The notes under the pieces: model-generated | What the model was told of the DNA's origin: nothing | The model's input: the letters and a program-made list of their open reading frames with translations, nothing else | The model's database searches: none | Translations under genes and position numbers: made by a program | Assembly (NCBI RefSeq): GCF_030681155.1 | Contig: NZ_JAUXXE010000019.1 | Location: 62,001 to 126,000, forward strand | Length of the DNA: 64,000 nt | Source: Phenylobacterium sp. | Lineage (GTDB): Bacteria; Pseudomonadota; Alphaproteobacteria; Caulobacterales; Caulobacteraceae | Direction of reading: 5' to 3' | In this document: positions 62,299-64,000 of the stretch, piece after piece | How the letters are laid out: every line of letters begins with the position of its first letter | Numbering within the stretch: the stretch's first letter is position 1

Positions 62299-64000
62299 GT
62301 GCCGTCATTCTCGCGCCATCTAGAAGAATCTCTCCACCGCGCGGTGGCCTTCGCAAATCAGCGAAAGCACGAGTACGCGACGCTTGAGCATCTGCTGCTC
62401 TCCCTCATCGACGATGAGGACTCAGCGGGCGTGATGCGTGCGTGCGACGTGGACCTTGCCGCCCTGCGCACAACACTCACCAATTACGTCGACAACGAGT
62501 TGCGCTCGCTGATCGTCGATGACGGCGAGGACGCCAAGCCGACCTCCTCGTTCCAGCGCGTGATCCAGCGCGCGGTGATCCACGTCCAATCCTCGGGCCG
62601 TGAGGAAGTGACCGGAGCCAATGTGCTCGTGGCCATCTTCTCCGAGCGTGAGAGCCATGCCGCCTACTTCCTGCAAGAGCAGGACATGACGCGGTACGAC
62701 GCGGTGAACTACATCGCCCACGGCATCGCCAAGAAGGCCGGGGCCGACCAGCCCAAGACCGTCAAGGGCGCCGAGGACGAGGACAAGCCCGCGGTCAAGA
62801 CCGGCGGCGAGGCGCTCGAAGCCTACTGCGTGAACCTCAACGAGAAGGCCAAGCAGGGTAAGGTCGATCCGCTGATCGGACGTTCGGCCGAGGTCGAGCG
62901 CTGTATCCAGATCCTGTGCCGCCGGACCAAGAACAACCCGCTCCTGGTCGGCGACCCCGGCGTCGGCAAGACCGCCATAGCCGAGGGCCTGGCGCGCAAG
63001 ATCGTCAACGGCCAGGTGCCGGAGGTCCTCTCCGGCTCGACCATCTTCTCGCTCGACATGGGTTCGCTGCTGGCGGGCACCCGCTATCGCGGGGACTTCG
63101 AAGAGCGCGTGAAGCAGGTGGTCAAGGAACTCGAGAACCACGCCGACGCGATCCTGTTCATCGACGAGATCCACACGGTCATCGGCGCCGGCGCGACCAG
63201 CGGCGGAGCCATGGACGCCTCGAACCTGCTGAAGCCGGCCCTGGCGTCGGGCACCCTGCGCTGCATGGGCTCGACCACCTACAAGGAGTTCCGTCAGCAC
63301 TTCGAGAAGGATCGCGCTCTGGTTCGCCGATTCCAGAAGATCGACGTCAACGAGCCGACCATCGAAGACACGATCAAGATCCTGAAGGGCCTGAAGACCT
63401 ACTACGAGGACTTCCACAAGCTCCGCTACACCAACGACGCCATCAAGGCGGCCGTGGAGCTGTCGGCCAAGTACATCACCGACCGCAAGCTGCCGGACAA
63501 GGCCATCGACATCATCGATGAAGCCGGCGCCGGGCAGATGCTGCTGACCGAGGCCAAGCGCAAGAAGGTCATCGGCGTGAAGGAGGTCGAGGCTGTCGTG
63601 GCCAAGATCGCCCGCATCCCGCCGAAGTCCGTCTCCAAGACCGACACCGAAGCTCTGAAGGAGCTGCAGGTCGATTTGAAGCGCGCCGTCTACGGCCAGG
63701 ACGAGGCGATCGAACAACTGTCCTCGGCCATGAAGATGGCTCGGGCCGGTCTGCGCGACGCCAACAAGCCGATCGGCTGCTACCTCTTCTCGGGCCCCAC
63801 CGGCACCGGCAAGACCGAGACCGCTCGCCAACTGGCCTCAACCATGGGCATCGAACTCCTGCGCTTCGACATGTCGGAGTACATGGAGCGCCACACGGTC
63901 AGCCGCCTGATCGGCGCGCCTCCCGGCTATGTCGGGTTCGACCAGGGCGGCCTGCTGACCGACGCCGTCGATCAGCATCCGCACTCGGTCGTACTGCTGG
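62299..64000 (+). CDS. clpA: ATP-dependent Clp protease ATP-binding subunit ClpA (partial)
   Basis: ClpA is the AAA+ unfoldase of ClpAP. The gene begins at GTG 62299 ([20 protein letters not shown]) and runs off the window end; 567 residues are visible. The N-terminal double Clp-N repeat binds ClpS. AAA-1 has Walker A GDPGVGKT and Walker [13 protein letters not shown]-2 has Walker A GPTGTGKT, with the window ending soon after the [12 protein letters not shown] pore loop. The rest, including the ClpP-binding loop, lies beyond the window. Confidence 0.97.
   Translation, partial: MPSFSRHLEESLHRAVAFANQRKHEYATLEHLLLSLIDDEDSAGVMRACDVDLAALRTTLTNYVDNELRSLIVDDGEDAKPTSSFQRVIQRAVIHVQSSGREEVTGANVLVAIFSERESHAAYFLQEQDMTRYDAVNYIAHGIAKKAGADQPKTVKGAEDEDKPAVKTGGEALEAYCVNLNEKAKQGKVDPLIGRSAEVERCIQILCRRTKNNPLLVGDPGVGKTAIAEGLARKIVNGQVPEVLSGSTIFSLDMGSLLAGTRYRGDFEERVKQVVKELENHADAILFIDEIHTVIGAGATSGGAMDASNLLKPALASGTLRCMGSTTYKEFRQHFEKDRALVRRFQKIDVNEPTIEDTIKILKGLKTYYEDFHKLRYTNDAIKAAVELSAKYITDRKLPDKAIDIIDEAGAGQMLLTEAKRKKVIGVKEVEAVVAKIARIPPKSVSKTDTEALKELQVDLKRAVYGQDEAIEQLSSAMKMARAGLRDANKPIGCYLFSGPTGTGKTETARQLASTMGIELLRFDMSEYMERHTVSRLIGAPPGYVGFDQGGLLTDAVDQHPHSVVLL

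Overview
The window is a GC-rich, densely coding chromosomal segment of an alphaproteobacterium, almost certainly of the order Caulobacterales (Caulobacter or Phenylobacterium type). The strongest evidence is the divK-pleD pair at 56.2-58.0 kb. The encoded PleD keeps D53, the R359-x-x-D362 inhibitory site and GGEEF at 368-372, and rpmG, dinB, clpS and clpA lie nearby. An EcfG-type sigma factor with EcfG-type promoters, a PEPxxWA-CTERM protein and HfsE/PssY-like exopolysaccharide genes fit the same group. I see no prophage, insertion sequence, CRISPR array or defence island.

Layout. 0-12.3 kb: housekeeping genes (HAD phosphatase, folK, NYN nuclease, family-5 uracil-DNA glycosylase, GNAT, smpB, dapA, lytic transglycosylase, TetR regulator, two methyltransferases, hrpB). 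12.4-17 kb: amino-acid permease, glyoxalase-II-like hydrolase and an OmpR/EnvZ-type two-component pair. 17-23.1 kb: a stress block with a KGG protein, an EgtB-EgtD fusion for ergothioneine synthesis, a divergent EcfG-like sigma factor, an M20 peptidase and two hypothetical proteins. Three exact GGAAC-N16-CGTT promoters lie here. 23.1-26.8 kb: two alpha/beta hydrolases, tRNA-Ser(GCT) and a PEPxxWA-CTERM protein. 27-31 kb: exopolysaccharide (holdfast-like) initiation and export genes. 31.3-45.6 kb: RcnB-like protein, gatB, gatCA, ruvX, pyrB, a degenerate pyrC, plsY, dprA and topA. 45.6-52.1 kb: rnr, a Kef/YbaL-type antiporter, a small XRE regulator, PAP2, EamA and Nudix proteins. 52.3-55.4 kb: a PepSY, DUF2271, DUF4198 and ApbE operon behind a perfect 7-1-7 Fur-like palindrome. 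55.5-64 kb: rpmG, pleD, divK, HAD-like, YceI, ROK kinase, dinB, clpS and clpA (cut by the window end).

Two units deserve attention. First, the sigma factor and egtBD share a 212-bp divergent region holding one EcfG promoter in each direction, which predicts ergothioneine synthesis as part of the general stress response. A third such promoter precedes a hydrophilic protein 2.6 kb away. Second, the PepSY/DUF2271/DUF4198/ApbE operon looks like an iron-regulated, flavin-based extracytoplasmic electron-transfer module: the DUF2271 protein carries a DGVSAAT sequence close to the ApbE flavinylation motif. Dispersed inverted repeats occur at 37.34-37.46 kb and 52.14-52.28 kb.
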